From Amycolatopsis sp. FBCC-B4732 (GTDB lineage Bacteria; Actinomycetota; Actinomycetes; Mycobacteriales; Pseudonocardiaceae), in the NCBI RefSeq assembly GCF_023008405.1, contig NZ_CP095376.1, positions 1,264,001 through 1,328,000 on the forward strand: a DNA stretch of 64,000 nt, given 5' to 3'. The position numbers were made by a program, and so were the translations under genes. The stretch's first letter is position 1; every line of letters starts with the position of its first letter. Under the pieces are notes generated by a model. The model saw only the letters and a program-made list of their open reading frames with translations. It made no database searches and was not told the DNA's origin. Positions 1-10,100 of this stretch are shown here, one piece after another.

Positions 1-1
1 A

Positions 2-1219
2 GGGGTGCCGGGGGTCCGGTCGGCGTGTGTGATCGTCGTCCCCGACGGGCCGGCCAAACGCCTGGCCGGTTTCTACACCGCGGCGTCGCCGATGGCCGAT
101 ATCGGTGACCTGCTGGCCGGGCTGGTGCCCCGGCAGCAGGTGCCGTCCACGCTGCGCTGGCTACCGGAGCTCCCGCTCACCGGTAACGGGAAGGTCGACC
201 GGCGTGGGCTGGCCGACCTCGAGACGAGCATGGCGAACGGCAACACCATCCTGCCCCCGCGGACAGCCACTGAGCGGGTGATCGCCACGGCCTGGGCAGA
301 GGTGCTCGGCCTGCCGCTCGGGGAAGTCGGCCGGACCGACGACTTCTTCGTGCGCGGTGGCGGCTCACTGGCCGGCGTCCGGCTCGTGGTGCAGCTTCGC
401 GGCCTCGTGTCCCTCGTGGACCTCATGGCGAACCCGGTGCTCGCTGACCTGGCGGCGGTCGCGGACGGTGTCCGACCGCGTGGCTCTTCGCTTCTCCAAG
501 AGCTCTCGGTGCCGGAGAACGCAGTCGCGGCCTTGGTCTGCGTGCCGTACGAGGCGGGCAACGCGCTCAACTTCGAGTCGATGGCCCGGGCGCTGGCGCC
601 GGCGGCCGTGGCGGTGTACGCGGTGGAACTGCCGGGCCACGATGCCGCCCGCCCGGACGAAGAGCTGGCCGGCCTCGACCGGCTGGCCGGCCGCTTGACC
701 CGGGAGATCGTCGACCGGATCGGGCACCCCGTGGCGCTGTGGGGCCACGGGACCGGCGCGGCGCTCGCGATGGAAACCGGCCGATCACTGCTGGCCGCCG
801 GGATGCCGCCTCGGCACCTGTTCGTCGCGGCGGCGACCCGGCAGGAGCCACGCGACAGTGCTGCGGCAGCCGTGGAAGCCGGCGCGTGGTTACGCGATTC
901 TGGAGCGCTGACCGATGTGGACCACTGGCGCACCGCGCGCGGCGAGCTGATCGAGCGCGCCTACCGGCACGACATCGATGTGGCGGAGCGATATTTCGCC
1001 ACTTGCGGAGAGCCCATCGACATTCCCGCGACCATTGTCGTGGTCCCGCGGGCGCCCGGGGAGAGCGGCGCCGCGGCTCGGTGCACGGCCGTCCTTCCCG
1101 CGGTACGGACAACGTGGTTCGAGGACCCGGATCGGTATTTCGTCCGCAACGATCCCCGCACGGCGGCGCACCTCGTCGCTGCGACGATCGCGGCCGCGGA
1201 GGAAGGCGGTTCCCGGTGA
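2..1219 (+). CDS. NRPS C-terminal part: adenylation end, carrier domain, inactive-looking thioesterase domain (5' partial)
   Basis: The reading frame is open to the left edge, so the start of this nonribosomal peptide synthetase lies outside the window. The first ~75 residues are the C-terminal subdomain of an adenylation domain, ending in an A10-type motif (LPLTGNGKVDR). A peptidyl carrier domain follows with its phosphopantetheine Ser in FFVRGGGSL. The last ~220 residues have an alpha/beta hydrolase thioesterase fold, but the nucleophile elbow GHSxG reads GHGTG (Gly249) and the C-terminal His motif (G-H-F-F) reads DRYF (Arg377). Two of three triad residues therefore appear lost, and the domain probably does not hydrolyse or cyclise a thioester in the usual way. 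It may be structural or recognise the carrier. The stop overlaps the next GTG start by four bases (GTGA), which implies translational coupling. The A-T-TE order suggests this was a termination module; its substrate cannot be predicted because the binding pocket is outside. Confidence 0.88.
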   Translation, partial: GVPGVRSACVIVVPDGPAKRLAGFYTAASPMADIGDLLAGLVPRQQVPSTLRWLPELPLTGNGKVDRRGLADLETSMANGNTILPPRTATERVIATAWAEVLGLPLGEVGRTDDFFVRGGGSLAGVRLVVQLRGLVSLVDLMANPVLADLAAVADGVRPRGSSLLQELSVPENAVAALVCVPYEAGNALNFESMARALAPAAVAVYAVELPGHDAARPDEELAGLDRLAGRLTREIVDRIGHPVALWGHGTGAALAMETGRSLLAAGMPPRHLFVAAATRQEPRDSAAAAVEAGAWLRDSGALTDVDHWRTARGELIERAYRHDIDVAERYFATCGEPIDIPATIVVVPRAPGESGAAARCTAVLPAVRTTWFEDPDRYFVRNDPRTAAHLVAATIAAAEEGGSR

Positions 1220-2712
1220 CGCTGACCGGCAGGCTTGCGGAGACGCCGCACGACTTCATCCGGCAGGAATTCCTCGAACCACAGTTCCGGCACGAGGTCG
1301 CTCACCTTTTGCGCTGGTACGTGCTGATCGAGAAAGCGCTCCTAACCGAGTACCGCCGCCTTGGCCTCCTGTCCGCCCGGCAGGTCGGTCAGATCGCGGC
1401 GGCGCTCGACGGACTGACTCCCGAGGAACTCACCGTCACTGCCGGAGCGGCTCTCTCGGACATCGCCCTGGCGATGGAGACGCGGGTCACCGAGGCGCTG
1501 CCGGAGCCGGCACCGACCTGGCACGTCGACCGGAGCCGCAACGACCTGCAAGCCTGCGCACAACTGCTGCACGGACGTGAGCGGCTCGGTGAGGTCGCCG
1601 CCATGCTCGCCCAGCTGGCCGAAGTGGCGCACGAACGCGCGGGCCACGACGTGAGCTCGCCGATGCCCGGGTACACGCAGTTGCAGTCGGCGCAGGTCAT
1701 CACCCCCGGTTTCTACCTCAGCGCCGTGGTGGAGCACGTGCTGCGAGTGTCGTCCCGATTGCTCGGTACCTACGACCGGATCAACTTCTCCCCGCTCGGC
1801 GCCGGGCCGATGGCAGGCCAGGAACTGGCTTGGGACCGGGACCGCCTGGCGCGGGCCGTCGGCTGCGCCGGTCCGGTCCCCCACGCGCTGACCGCCGTGG
1901 CGTCGCGGGACTGGCTGCTCGATATCGCCGCAGACATCGCCTCCGCGGGGGTGGGGTTCAGCCGCTTCCTGACCGACCTCATGGCCTGGTCGTCGAGTGC
2001 GTACGGCTTCGTCGAGCTGCCGGACGAGCTGGCCGGGATCTCGGCGGCCATGCCTCAGAAGAAGAACTACCCGCTGCTGGAGCGGCTGCGCGGCCGTACC
2101 AGCCACCTGACCGCGTGCTACGTCGACTTCGCGACCGGTCAGCGGAACACGTCGTTCAGCAACACGGTGGAGGTTTCGAAAGAAGCGGGGACGCACGCGG
2201 GCGCGATGTTCACCGCGATCCGCACGGTGCTGACCGGGTTCACCCTGGTCGTCGGAAGTCTGCGGTGGCGCACCGACCGGATGCGCTCAGCTTCGGAAGA
2301 AGACCACTTCGGTGCCTTCGGGCTGGCCAACGAGCTGACCCTGCGCGCGGGCATTCCCTGGCGGACCGCTCAGGTGATCGCCGGCCGGTACGTCACCGCT
2401 GTGCTCGCCGAAGCGGGCGGCCGCGGTGGGCACATTGCGCCGGCGGCGCTGGCCACGGCGGCGCGAAGCGCGGGTTGTCAACTGGACGATCCGGCCTCCT
2501 ACCTGGCGAATTCCACCGATCCGGACGCCCAGCTGCGCGCGAAGGTGTCCTCGGGTTCGACCAGCCCGGACTCCGTCGTTGCGCTGCTGGCCGGGCAGCG
2601 TGAGCGGCTCGACGAGCTGGCGGCGGAATGGGGCGCCCGGCGGGCCGCCGTCCGGGAAGCCGTCGCGGCAACCGATGCCGCTACGCGGACCGGCTCCAGG
2701 AGTGCCGGATGA
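1216..2712 (+). CDS. Argininosuccinate lyase-like enzyme, probable diaminobutyrate-forming lyase
   Basis: This is a 498-residue member of the fumarase/aspartase superfamily, argininosuccinate lyase branch. The family signature appears as ISAAMPQKKN (signature Ser276 kept, neighbouring Ser replaced by Ala), and the substrate loop as DRSRND. The usual YTHLQ motif is YTQLQ, so the active-site His is Gln155. Housekeeping ArgH enzymes keep that His, so this is probably a specialised paralog. In friulimicin and pacidamycin-type clusters a lyase of this type splits an aspartate adduct into 2,3-diaminobutyrate and fumarate, working with a threonine kinase and a cysteine-synthase-like PLP enzyme. Both partners are encoded by the next two genes, which supports that role here. 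GTG start in a GTGA overlap with the preceding NRPS; ATGA overlap with the kinase. An ordinary arginine-pathway function is unlikely because no other arg gene is present. Confidence 0.8.
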   Translation: MTLTGRLAETPHDFIRQEFLEPQFRHEVAHLLRWYVLIEKALLTEYRRLGLLSARQVGQIAAALDGLTPEELTVTAGAALSDIALAMETRVTEALPEPAPTWHVDRSRNDLQACAQLLHGRERLGEVAAMLAQLAEVAHERAGHDVSSPMPGYTQLQSAQVITPGFYLSAVVEHVLRVSSRLLGTYDRINFSPLGAGPMAGQELAWDRDRLARAVGCAGPVPHALTAVASRDWLLDIAADIASAGVGFSRFLTDLMAWSSSAYGFVELPDELAGISAAMPQKKNYPLLERLRGRTSHLTACYVDFATGQRNTSFSNTVEVSKEAGTHAGAMFTAIRTVLTGFTLVVGSLRWRTDRMRSASEEDHFGAFGLANELTLRAGIPWRTAQVIAGRYVTAVLAEAGGRGGHIAPAALATAARSAGCQLDDPASYLANSTDPDAQLRAKVSSGSTSPDSVVALLAGQRERLDELAAEWGARRAAVREAVAATDAATRTGSRSAG

Positions 2713-3641
2713 CGGGCCATCAGCTCATTCGCAGGCCGGCTTCCGCTCGCGCGGTCGCGGTCAGCTCCGCCTTCGGCACCTTCGGCGAGCTGCTGCAGGG
2801 CGCGCTGCCCGATGACGGTCCCGACTTCTTGGTCACGTTGCCCATTGCCCGGTGGGCCACCGCGACTTTCGAATACGAAAACACCCGCGACGGTGTCGAG
2901 GTGTTCCCGGCCAGGAAGACGAAGGCCCGGCGGGTGGCCGAAGCCGTGCTCGCCCGGTACCGCGGCGGCGGGGGGACGCTGCGACTGGGCGGCACCCTGC
3001 CGGAGGGGAGGGGAATGGCGAGCTCCTCCGCCGACCTCGTGGCGACGGCGCGGGCCGTGGCGAGCGCGATCGGAGTGGACTTGGCACCGCAACGCGTCGA
3101 GGACCTGCTGCGGGGCATCGAGCCGACGGACGGCGTCATGTACCCGGGGGTCGTGGCGTTCGAGCACCGCAACGTGGTCCTGCTGGAACAGCTCGGCGGC
3201 GTGCCACCGATGACGATCGTGGGCATCGACGAGGGCGGTACCGTGGACACGGTCGCGTTCAACCGGATCCCGAAGAACTTCACCGCTTCGGAGCGGCTCG
3301 AGTACGCGCGGCTGCTCGACGAGCTCCGGGGCGCGGTCGCGGCGGGCGACGTGGCGGCGATCGGCCGGGTGTCGACCCGCAGCGCCCACCTCAACCAGCG
3401 GCTCTGCCCGAAGCGCACGCTGTCGGCCATGACTGCGCTCAGCGCCGAGATCGGCGGGGCCGGGGTGGTCACCGCGCACAGCGGCACGGCGATCGGGGTC
3501 CTGATCCCGGACGACGTCCCGAGGTTCCGGAGCCGGCTGGCCGAGGCCATCACGCGGTGCGGTCAGCTCGTTCCCCGCGATCGGGTGCTCTGCTGCCAGA
3601 CGCTGGGGTTCGCGCGCACGGGCGAGCGGGCTACGCCATGA
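2709..3641 (+). CDS. GHMP-family kinase, probable L-threonine kinase
   Basis: A 310-residue GHMP-superfamily kinase. The glycine-rich phosphate loop is at about residues 97 to 112 (PEGRGMASSSAD), and a C-terminal Gly-rich motif (VVTAHSGTAIG) matches the third GHMP motif. Size and motifs resemble PduX-type threonine kinases, which make O-phospho-L-threonine from ATP and threonine. In diaminobutyrate pathways this activates the beta-hydroxyl so that the PLP enzyme encoded next can eliminate phosphate and add an amine donor. The gene starts with ATG in an ATGA overlap with the lyase and ends in another ATGA overlap with the PLP/ATP-grasp gene, so the three are almost certainly co-translated. Homoserine kinase or a cobalamin-type kinase is possible by fold alone, but the neighbours argue for threonine. 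Confidence 0.75.
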   Translation: MTGHQLIRRPASARAVAVSSAFGTFGELLQGALPDDGPDFLVTLPIARWATATFEYENTRDGVEVFPARKTKARRVAEAVLARYRGGGGTLRLGGTLPEGRGMASSSADLVATARAVASAIGVDLAPQRVEDLLRGIEPTDGVMYPGVVAFEHRNVVLLEQLGGVPPMTIVGIDEGGTVDTVAFNRIPKNFTASERLEYARLLDELRGAVAAGDVAAIGRVSTRSAHLNQRLCPKRTLSAMTALSAEIGGAGVVTAHSGTAIGVLIPDDVPRFRSRLAEAITRCGQLVPRDRVLCCQTLGFARTGERATP

Positions 3642-5926
3642 TCTTCGACAACCTCGTCGACGCGATCGGGCACACGCCGGTCGTCCGCTTGCGGTCGGCG
3701 CCCGCGCACGTCACGGCGCTGGCCAAACTGGAGCTGCAGAACCTGTTCGCGATGAAGGACCGGGTGGCCCGCCAGGTCATCGTCGAGGCCCGCGAGAACG
3801 GAGTGCTGGCCCCCGGTGCGCCGATCATCGAGAGCTCGTCGGGAACGATGGCGCTCGGGCTCGCCGTGGCCGGCAGCGCGCTCGGCCACCCCGTCCACAT
3901 CGTGACGGACCCCCGCATCGACGCCATCACGCTCGCGAAGCTGAGGGCGCTCGGCTGCTCGGTGCACGTCGTCGAGGCGATGACCACGCATGGCTGGCAG
4001 AGCGCGCGGCTGGAGCGGCTGGCCATCCTCCGGGGGCAGTACCCGGAGGCGTTCTGGCCACGGCAGTACTCGAATCCGCAGAACCCGCTCGCCTACGCCA
4101 CCTTGGCCCGCGAACTGGTGGCGGACGTGGGCCGGATCGACGTCCTCGTCGGCGCGGTCGGCAGTGGCGGCTCGCTGTGCGGCACCGCCCGGGCCCTGCG
4201 CCGGGCGCTCGGAGACGCAGGGAAACCCGGCCCGTTGCGGGTGGTCGGCGTCGACGCTGTCGGCAGCGCGCTCTTCGCGCAGCCGGACCGGCCGGAGCGC
4301 AAGCAGAGCGGTATCGGCAACAGCCTGATCCCGGGCAATCTGGACTATGCGCAGCTGGACGAGGTCCACTGGCTCAACGATCGGGAGGCGTTCGCCGCGA
4401 CACGCGAACTCGCCCGCCGCGAAGGCATCTTCGCGGGGAATTCGTCGGGATCCGTTTACCGGGTGCTGACGCACTTGGCGGCCACCGCCACCGCCGGGAC
4501 GCGCATTGTCGGTATCTTCCCGGACCGCGGCGACCGGTACGCGGACTCGATCTACGACGACGACTACTGGCGGCGTACCGGTATAGCGGCGCAGCCGGTC
4601 CGGGCCCGGCCGCGCCGGGTGCGTTACGGCACGGAAGTCGGCAGCTGGGCGCAGGCAAGGGTACCGTCCGAACCGCGCAAGCACCTGGTGTTCGTCGAGG
4701 CGAACACCACGGGTACCGGAATGCTTGCTCTGCTTCGCGCCAGAGACCTCGGGCTCGTACCTGCGCTGCTCACCAACCGGCCGAGCCGGTACCAGGGCGT
4801 CGGCGAAGCCGATTGCGAGATCATCCGCTGCGACACCACCAGTGTGACGGCACTGACCGCCGCCGTGCGAGCTCACCTGCATCCCGGCGAGGTGGGCGGC
4901 GTCACCACCACCAGCGAGTTCTCCCTGGAGGTCACGGCTGCGCTGGCCGAATCGCTCGGCTTGCCGGGCAACCCGCTGCCGGCCGTGCAGGCGTGCCGCC
5001 GCAAGCCGCTGACCCGCCGGTTGCTGGCAGGTGCAGGTCTGCCGCAGCCGGTCTCGGTGGTCGTGACCGAAGCGGCCGACGTCCCGGAGGCCGTGGCGGC
5101 GACCGGCCTGCCGTGCGTGGTCAAACCGGCATCGGATTCGGGCTCCACGGGGGTACTGCTCTGCACCTCGGTCCGGCAGGCGCGGGCACACGCGGCGAGA
5201 TTGCTCGCGATCACGCACAATGCGCGCGGGCAGGTCGTCTTGCCGGAGGTGCTGGTCGAAGAGCTGGTCCAGGGGCCGGAGTTCAGCGTGGAAACGGTCT
5301 TCTCCGAAGGGGAGCTCCACGTGCTGGGGACAACGAGGACATCGCTGTCGCCGCCGCCTTCGTTCGTCGAGCTCCGGCACGTTTTCCCCGCACCGCTGGA
5401 CGAGTCCGCGTCCCGCGAGGTCGAGAAGACCGTCCGGACCGCGATCGCGGCCATCGGACTGAGCCACGGCGCCTGCCACACCGAGTTGCGCCTGGCCGCG
5501 GCCGGACCGACGATCATCGAGGTCAACGCACGGCTCGCGGGCGGCATGATCCCCGAGCTGATCCGGCTGGCCGGCGGAGCCGACCCACTGGCCCAGCAGC
5601 TGAGGGCGGCGGCGGGGATGCCCGTCGAGCTGCCGCGGGAACCGCTGCGCCGGGCCGGCGTCGCCTTCATCACCAGCCCGGAGGAGGGGCGGTTGGTGCG
5701 CCTGGACGGTAGGGAAGCAGCCCGGCAGGTCGACGGTGTGTCCGAAGTCCGGATCGCGCGCTGTGCGGGAGATCCGGTGCGGCCGGCTGCCGACGCCTCC
5801 GACCGGCTCGGCTACGTCATCGCGTCGGCTGCCTCGGTCGGGCACCTCGACCGGTCGCTCGACGCGGCGCTGGACCGCATCACGGTTCGCGTGGCAGGCG
5901 AGGCGGACGGGAGCGCAGTGACGTGA
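3638..5926 (+). CDS. Fused PLP-dependent cysteine synthase-like enzyme and ATP-grasp ligase
   Basis: A 762-residue two-domain protein. Residues 1 to ~315 are a fold-type II PLP enzyme of the cysteine synthase/SbnA group: PLP Lys40 in FAMKDR, SSSGT phosphate-substrate loop, and the PLP-phosphate glycine loop VGSGGSLCGT. Residues ~345 to 740 are an ATP-grasp ligase, with the ATP-binding stretch PCVVKPASDSGSTGV and metal-binding IIEVNARLAGG near its end. The PLP half is expected to carry out beta-replacement on phosphothreonine with an amino donor (aspartate in known diaminobutyrate routes). The ATP-grasp half usually couples a carboxylate to an amine through an acyl phosphate, so it could link the product to another amino acid. 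No stop or shift separates the halves. ATGA and GTGA overlaps tie it to both neighbours. Domain calls are firm; the joint reaction is inferred. Confidence 0.83.
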   Translation: MIFDNLVDAIGHTPVVRLRSAPAHVTALAKLELQNLFAMKDRVARQVIVEARENGVLAPGAPIIESSSGTMALGLAVAGSALGHPVHIVTDPRIDAITLAKLRALGCSVHVVEAMTTHGWQSARLERLAILRGQYPEAFWPRQYSNPQNPLAYATLARELVADVGRIDVLVGAVGSGGSLCGTARALRRALGDAGKPGPLRVVGVDAVGSALFAQPDRPERKQSGIGNSLIPGNLDYAQLDEVHWLNDREAFAATRELARREGIFAGNSSGSVYRVLTHLAATATAGTRIVGIFPDRGDRYADSIYDDDYWRRTGIAAQPVRARPRRVRYGTEVGSWAQARVPSEPRKHLVFVEANTTGTGMLALLRARDLGLVPALLTNRPSRYQGVGEADCEIIRCDTTSVTALTAAVRAHLHPGEVGGVTTTSEFSLEVTAALAESLGLPGNPLPAVQACRRKPLTRRLLAGAGLPQPVSVVVTEAADVPEAVAATGLPCVVKPASDSGSTGVLLCTSVRQARAHAARLLAITHNARGQVVLPEVLVEELVQGPEFSVETVFSEGELHVLGTTRTSLSPPPSFVELRHVFPAPLDESASREVEKTVRTAIAAIGLSHGACHTELRLAAAGPTIIEVNARLAGGMIPELIRLAGGADPLAQQLRAAAGMPVELPREPLRRAGVAFITSPEEGRLVRLDGREAARQVDGVSEVRIARCAGDPVRPAADASDRLGYVIASAASVGHLDRSLDAALDRITVRVAGEADGSAVT

Positions 5927-6975
5927 TCGAAATGCGGAGCGACACCTTCACCCTGCCCACCCGGCAGATGCTCGAGGCGATCGCGGGGGCAGCGCTCGGA
6001 GACGACGTGTACGGCGAAGACCCGACGGTCGCGCGGCTGGAGGAGCTCGCCGCGGAGATGGTCGGCAAGCCGGCCGCGTGCTTCATGCCCAGCGGCACGA
6101 TGGCGAACCTCGCCGCCCTGCTGGTCCACGTGCCGCGAGGCGGAAGAGTGCTCGTCGGGAACGAGAGCGACATCTACCTGTATGAAGCCGGCGGGGCGAG
6201 CGTCTGCGGTGGGCTCGTCTACGAACCTGTTCCCACGCAGTCGGACGGCACGCTCGCACCGGCCGATCTGGCCGCGACGATGCCACCCGATCCGGACGAT
6301 CCCCAGTTCGCGCCGCCGGGGCTGATCTGCGTGGAGAACACCCACAACCGGATGGGTGGACGGGTGCTGAGCCGGCGGTATCTGGCCGAGCTGAGGGAAT
6401 TCGCGGCCGGCCACGGTCTCCCCGTGCACATGGACGGCGCCAGGATCTTCAACGCGGCCGTCGCGACGGGTGTGCCGGCCGCCCGGATCGCCGCTCACGC
6501 CGACTCAGTCCAGTTCTGTTTGTCCAAAGGCCTTTCGGCGCCGGCCGGGTCGATCCTGGCCGGTGAATCCGCCTTCGTCACCAGGGCGCGACGCGTCCGC
6601 AAGATGCTCGGCGGTGGCATGCGGCAAGCCGGCCTGCTCGCGGCAGCCGGCATCGTCGCGCTGACGTCCATGACGGACCGGCTCGCCGAAGACCACGAGC
6701 TGGCGGCGGCGTTCGCCGCGAGCCTGGCGCAAGTGGACGGCATCGAGATCGAAGCGGGCGCCGTGGTCACGAACATCGTCCTGTTCCGCGTCGAAGCCGG
6801 CGGGCTGGACGACGAGTCGTTCCTGCGGGCCGCTCGGGGCCGCGGACTGGCCATGGCCGAATTCGGGCACGGGAGGATCCGGGCCGTCACGCACCGCGGC
6901 CTCACCGCCACCGACATCGCCGATGCCGCGGCGATCGTGGCGGATGTGGTGCGTACGGGCAATCCTGCCGTCTGA
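5923..6975 (+). CDS. Low-specificity L-threonine aldolase-like PLP enzyme
   Basis: A 350-residue fold-type I PLP enzyme of the beta-eliminating lyase/threonine aldolase family. It begins with the typical MRSDTFTLPT stretch, has the family FMPSGTMAN motif, the Asp that contacts the PLP ring in HMDGARIFNA, and the Schiff-base Lys202 in CLSKGLSAP. Threonine aldolases interconvert threonine or allo-threonine with glycine and acetaldehyde, and related enzymes join glycine to larger aldehydes to give beta-hydroxy amino acids. Its GTG start overlaps the stop of the PLP/ATP-grasp gene (GTGA), so it belongs to the same transcript. Likely jobs are making a beta-hydroxy building block or tuning the threonine isomer fed to the kinase; the sequence does not decide between them. 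Confidence 0.85.
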   Translation: MIEMRSDTFTLPTRQMLEAIAGAALGDDVYGEDPTVARLEELAAEMVGKPAACFMPSGTMANLAALLVHVPRGGRVLVGNESDIYLYEAGGASVCGGLVYEPVPTQSDGTLAPADLAATMPPDPDDPQFAPPGLICVENTHNRMGGRVLSRRYLAELREFAAGHGLPVHMDGARIFNAAVATGVPAARIAAHADSVQFCLSKGLSAPAGSILAGESAFVTRARRVRKMLGGGMRQAGLLAAAGIVALTSMTDRLAEDHELAAAFAASLAQVDGIEIEAGAVVTNIVLFRVEAGGLDDESFLRAARGRGLAMAEFGHGRIRAVTHRGLTATDIADAAAIVADVVRTGNPAV

Positions 6976-7119
6976 CGGGATCTCCCGACCGGTCACGGCC
7001 GGTACGGTGAAAACGAGGTCGCCGTCGCGGCCGTGCGGTTTCCCGCCAACCGGGGCCTGCCTGACGCGCATCCGCCCCGTCGTCCCCTGGCCGGGCGCTG
7101 ACGATCGGAGAACCAGTCG

Positions 7120-10100
7120 ATGTTCGGACTTTCCGCCTCGCAGGAGATCGTGTGGCTGCACGAGCAACTCGCGCCCGGCAGCCGGGCCTACAACTTCACG
7201 GCGACGCTCGATCTGCGCGGTGGCCTGGACACGACCGCGCTCCGGGACGCACTGGGCGCCGCCGTCGAACGCAATTCCGGACTCCGGCTGGAACTCGTGG
7301 CCAAACCGGGACACCTTCCCGTGCAACGGGTTCGCGAGCAGTGCGCGCCTCGGATGCGGGTAGTCGACTTCAGCGGAGAAGCCGATCCCGAGAGCGCTTT
7401 CGCGGAGCTGCTCACAACCGAGGCTCGCACGCCGCTGGACACCTTCGCGGCGCCGCTGCTGAGATGGTGTGTAGTCAGGCTGGGCGAGCGCCATCACCGG
7501 ATCATCCACGTCGAGCACCACCTGATTCACGACGGATTGTCCCTGGCCCTGTTGCTGCGTGAAGTGTTCGGCGGTTACCGGGCGTTGCTGTTGGACGAAG
7601 AAATCGAGCCGCTGCCGGTGGGTTCGTACGAGGAACACGTGCTCGCACAGCGGGAACCCAGTGCGGAGAGCGTCGAATTCTGGCGCCGTGAACTGGACGG
7701 TGCCACGTTCGACATGCCGCTGCCGGCAATGAGCCGGGCGCGGGCAGAGCGCACGCGTGACGGGAAGCAGCTGCGGAACACCATCGACCCGGAAACCGCG
7801 ACGGCACTGCGGAAGGCGGCCCAGGAACGCGGCCACACACCGTTCGCCGTCTTGCTCGGCCTGCTCGCCGAGCTGCTGCGCCGGCACAGCGGCCGTTCCG
7901 ACATGGTGATCGGTACGGCGGTCGGCAATCGGCCCGCGGGTACCGAGACAACGATCGGCATGTTCGTCAACACGATCCCGCTGCGGCTCCGGCTGGACCC
8001 GGAAGTCACCGCAACATCCATTGTGGACAACGTCATGGACAAGCTCTTCCTTTGCTTGTCCTACCAGGACGTGCCGGTACAGACGATCACGAGAGCAGCG
8101 GGGTTGAACAGCGACGGCGTGGACAACCCCCTGTTCGACGTGATGTTCAGTGCGTACGACGCTGTGCTGCCCGACATCGACGTGCCGGATCTCGAAATCT
8201 CGCTCTTCGAAGGCGTCAACACCGGTACGACGCGACTCGACCTGGACATCTTGCTGATCCCCGACGACCGGCGTGTCGTGGGTTCCCGATCCGGGCCGGG
8301 CGGCATGATCCTCGTCTGGGAATTCGACAAGGGCCGGTTCACCGACGCGGCCGTGACCGAACTCCAGGGCAGGTTGGTCAGCCTGCTCAAAGCCTACCTC
8401 GCCGACCCGGACGCGGCCATCGCCTCCCTCGACACGATGCCGGTGGTCCCGGCGGGGGAGCCGGACCCGGCCGAAGACGCGTTCCTGGACGGCGGGCGTC
8501 ACCGGCCCTCGGAAAGCCCGGCGATCGTTTCGGGAGCGGACCACCTCACCTACGGCGAACTCGACCGGCGCGTGACGTCCTTGGCGGAGCGGCTGCGGGG
8601 CGCCGGAGTGCGAGCAGGGCAGCCGGTTTGCGTCGTCCTGCCCAGGGGCGTCGCGTCCGTCATCGCCCTCTTGGCGTGCCTGCGGCTGTCGGCCGTGTAC
8701 TGCCCCCTCTCGCCCGATGACCCGCCCGCGCGCCTGGCGCACCTGACGCGTGGAGTGAACCCCGCTCTCCTGGTCGCGGGCGAGGCGCTGCCGCTCGGTC
8801 CGGGCACGGCACCGGTCGCGGTACTGGGCGAGGACGTGTTTCCCCGTGCCGTCCCGGTTCCGGTGATCGAGGGCGATGCCGCGTACGTGATCCACACGTC
8901 CGGATCGACCGGAAAACCGAAACCGGTCGTGGTGAGCCGGGCCGCACTGGCCCGTCACATCGAACGGACGATCGTCCGGTTCGAACTGACGGCTCGAGAT
9001 CGCGTGCTGCACTTCTCGCCGCCGGTGTTCGATGTCGCGCTGGAGGAGGTGCTGTCCGGTCTGCACGTGGGTGCCTGCCTCGTCGTGCCGCACCTCGATC
9101 TGCCGACGCCGGCGGAACTGGTCGGTGTCCTGGCGGCCCGCCGGGTCTCGGTGGTGAACCTGGTCACCAGCCACGTGGTGACCGCCCGGGCGGAGATGTG
9201 CGCCGCGCTCGCGGACGGACGGTGGTCGCCACGGTTGATCGTGCTGGGCGGCGAACGACCGCCGGTCAGCGTGCTCCGGCAACTGCGGAACGCCACCGAC
9301 GCGGCGGTGTTGAACGTCTATGGCGTCACCGAGGCCGTGGTCACGACCACGGCACACGAGCTGTCGGAGGCAGACCTGGACACCGACGACGTGCCGCTGG
9401 GCGTCGAGCTCGCCGGATCGCACGTGCACGTGCTGGACAACGGTCGCTGGCCGCTGCCCGACGGTGCGGTCGGCGAGCTGGCCATCGCGGGTGGGGTCTT
9501 GGCCACCGGCTATCTCGGCGACGGACCGGCGACCGCTGCGCGGTTCCCCGTGGTGGCGGGTGGGCGGGTCTACCGCACCGGCGACCTCGGTTACCGGGAC
9601 GCGGCCGGCCGCCTGCACTTCATCGGCCGGTCGGACAACCAGGTGAAGCTGCGCGGCAACCGGATCGAGCTCGAAGAGATCGAAGCGGTGGCCGCCGAAG
9701 AACTCGACCTGCCGGGCTGCGTGGTCGTGCTGGACCAGGCGGCCGAGGTGCCGCGCCTGGTCGGGTTCTACAGCGGGGAGAAGCACCTCGACGAAGCTGC
9801 CGTGCATGCGAAACTCGCCCGGCGGTTGCCCGCCGCACTCGTGCCCGCCGACTGGGAGCGGCTGGACGCCATGCCGGCGCTGCCGAGCGGCAAGCCGGAT
9901 CGCGGCACGCTGCAGAAGCTGGCCGCTGACGTACGACCGGTCGAAGAAGCCCCGTTCACCGAAACCGAGAACGACGCGATGCAGAGCCTCGTGGGGCGAG
10001 GCTGGCGGGAAGTGCTCGGTCACGACCGGTTCACCAGTTCGTCGGACTTCTTCCGTGTCGGCGGGCATTCCATGTTGCTCGGCCAGCTGGCGGCGTGGCT

